Assembly (NCBI GenBank): GCA_963733135.1
Contig: CAVTBX010000004.1
Span: 62,001 to 126,000 of the forward strand
Source of the DNA: CAVTBX01 sp963733135
GTDB lineage: Bacteria > Actinomycetota > Thermoleophilia > Gaiellales > Gaiellaceae
Direction: 5' to 3'
DNA: 64,000 nt
The position numbers were made by a program, and so were the translations under genes. The notes below the pieces were generated by a model that was not told the origin of the DNA, did no database searches, and worked only from the letters and a program-made list of their open reading frames with translations. Shown here piece by piece: positions 62,713-64,000 of the stretch; within the stretch, counting starts at the first letter, position 1, and the number at the start of each line of letters is the position of its first letter.

Positions 62713-64000
62713 GTGGCGCGCGACCCGAAGCACGACATTCTCTTCGAGCCCGTGCAGATCGGCCCGAAGACGCTCAGAAACCGCTTCTACCAAGTGCCCC
62801 ACTGCACGGGCTACGGCACCGAGAAGCCAGGCTCGCACGCTCGCTTCCGCGCGATGAAGGCCGAAGGCGGCTGGGCGGCCGTGAACACGGAGTACGCGCC
62901 GGTCAGCGCCGACTCGGACGAGTCGCCCTACGTCTCCGCGCGCCTGTGGGACGAGGACGACACGCGCAACCTGGCCGTCCTCTGCGACGAGGTGCACGAG
63001 CACGACTCCCTCGCCGGGATCGAGCTCACGCACTCCGGCGGCCACGCCGAGACGCGCCAGTCGCGCTGGCCGTCCATCGGCCCGTCGCAGCTCGCGAGCG
63101 ACTACGACCCGATCCACGTCCCCAAGGCGATGGAGCGAGCCGACTTCGCCCGCGTCCGCCGCGACTGGGTCTGGGCCGCGGAGCAGGCCCGCTCTGCCGG
63201 CTTCGACATCGTCTACGTCTACGGCGGCCATACCTACCTCCTCACGCAGTTCCTGTCTCCGTACTACAACCACCGCACGGACGAGTACGGCGGCCCCCTG
63301 GAGAACCGAGCGCGGTTCTGGCTCGAGGTGCTCGAGGACGTGCGCGACGCTGTCGGTGACGACTGCGCGATCGCGTGCCGAATCGGGATCGACCTGACGC
63401 CGGGGCTCGTGGTCGACGACGCGCTCGAGTTCATTCGACTCGCCGACCACCTGGTCGACCTCTGGGACGTGAACGTCGGCTCGATCGCCGAGTGGTCGAA
63501 GGATTCCGGCGCCTCGCGCTTCTACGCCGAGGGCTACCAGCTCGAGTGGACGGGCCGCGTCCGCGAGGCGACGGCCAAGCCGATCGTCGGTGTCGGGCGG
63601 CTGACCAACCCCGATCGCATGGCCGAGATCGTCGCTTCGGGTGCCTGGGATCTGATCGGAGGCGCGCGGCCTTCCATCTCGGACCCGTTCCTCCCGCGGA
63701 AGATCGAAGAGGGTGCGTACGGCGAGATTCGGGAGTGCATCGGCTGCAACGTCTGCATCTCGAAGTCCGAGAATGGCCACCACCTGGGCTGCACGCAAAA
63801 CGCCACTGCTGGCGAGGAGTACCGTCGGGGCTGGCATCCCGAGCGCTTCGACCAGGCGGAGAACGCAGATCGGGACATCCTCGTTGTCGGCGCCGGGCCG
63901 GCGGGAATGGAGTGCGCGATCGTGCTCGGGAAGCGCGGCTTTCGGCGCGTGCACGTCGTCGAGGCCGAGAGCGATCTCGGCGGCTGGCTCCGGTGGGTGC
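62713..64000 (+). CDS. trimethylamine/dimethylamine dehydrogenase-like flavoprotein (copy 2, 3' end beyond window)
   Basis: The first 429 residues of a second TMADH relative, very similar to copy 1 at 45640-47733. RDPKHDILFEPVQIGPKTLR precedes FYQVPHCTGYG (covalent-FMN Cys). VYGGHTYLLTQF and EWSKDSGASRF hold the catalytic Tyr/His and Asp. CIGCNVCISKSENGHHLGC is the Fe-S site, with Ser where TMADH has Trp355. The ADP/FAD domain begins at ILVVGAGPAGMECAIVLGKR and runs off the right edge. GTG start with a leaderless hexamer. Confidence 0.92.
   Translation, partial: MARDPKHDILFEPVQIGPKTLRNRFYQVPHCTGYGTEKPGSHARFRAMKAEGGWAAVNTEYAPVSADSDESPYVSARLWDEDDTRNLAVLCDEVHEHDSLAGIELTHSGGHAETRQSRWPSIGPSQLASDYDPIHVPKAMERADFARVRRDWVWAAEQARSAGFDIVYVYGGHTYLLTQFLSPYYNHRTDEYGGPLENRARFWLEVLEDVRDAVGDDCAIACRIGIDLTPGLVVDDALEFIRLADHLVDLWDVNVGSIAEWSKDSGASRFYAEGYQLEWTGRVREATAKPIVGVGRLTNPDRMAEIVASGAWDLIGGARPSISDPFLPRKIEEGAYGEIRECIGCNVCISKSENGHHLGCTQNATAGEEYRRGWHPERFDQAENADRDILVVGAGPAGMECAIVLGKRGFRRVHVVEAESDLGGWLRWV

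Noticed and set aside
1..64000. rRNA, tRNA or known riboswitch genes
   Set aside because: Reading both strands gave no cloverleaf with a GGTTCGAATCC-type arm, no rRNA-like blocks, and no conserved riboswitch cores that I could recognise.

Overview
The window is a GC-rich (about 70%), densely coded chromosomal segment with no rRNA, tRNA, CRISPR or complete insertion sequence that I could see. Codon bias, frequent GTG starts, 1-20 nt overlaps between co-directional genes, class II purF, PadR/HAAS pairs, MFS-cNMP fusions and many leaderless promoters suggest a deep-branching actinobacterium, probably Thermoleophilia (Gaiellales/Solirubrobacterales-like). This placement is an inference from gene content, not a phylogeny.

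Layout. 1-2.7 kb: 5' part of a proline-type aldehyde dehydrogenase (minus strand), a secreted protein, glycerate 2-kinase and a UspA protein. 2.9-8.2 kb (minus): glcD-glcE-glcF-malate synthase, a compact route from glycolate through glyoxylate to malate. 8.5-11 kb: a large secreted parallel beta-helix protein. 11.2-15.8 kb: PadR/HAAS pair, DUF1697 and YdeI genes, a GNAT, a DapB-like reductase, a glyoxalase and a secreted protein. 15.9-20.5 kb (minus): class II amidotransferase, dual cyclic-nucleotide-binding (CNB) protein, MFS-CNB fusion and CNB protein, a candidate cNMP-responsive operon. 20.7-25.9 kb: GNAT/EamA pair, then purL-purF. 26-33.4 kb: amidohydrolase-Rieske ferredoxin, MFS, lipoprotein, then acyl-CoA dehydrogenase, ADP-forming acyl-CoA synthetase and a dienoyl-CoA-reductase-like SDR.

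33.5-64 kb is a catabolic and uptake region: Rieske oxygenase, acyl-CoA dehydrogenase, M20 deacylase, nitrilase-family amidase, three flavin oxidoreductases with Fe-S and NAD(P) domains (two are close trimethylamine-dehydrogenase relatives, at 45.6-47.7 and 62.7-64 kb), enoyl-CoA hydratase, two complete spermidine/putrescine-type ABC importers (47.8-52.2 and 52.3-56.5 kb), a class III aminotransferase, a HisC-like aminotransferase and a ThDP enzyme. Together they look like uptake and oxidative N-dealkylation or deamination of amines or betaines, with the carbon skeletons passing to acyl-CoA and glyoxylate metabolism. The substrate is not identified.

Non-coding layer. At least 18 genes have a TANNNT -10 hexamer ending 6-8 nt before the start codon, the geometry of leaderless transcription. 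Five repeat families occur: a 27-bp palindrome, one copy of which lies in frame inside glcE; two about 165-bp long hairpins in divergent promoter regions; a modular hairpin array at three intergenic sites; a 47-bp tandem repeat; and a 'CTAAGGCGTTCCC' family at three sites. Two alpha/beta-hydrolase genes carry single-base frameshifts, and a 22-codon thioesterase remnant sits next to its intact relative.
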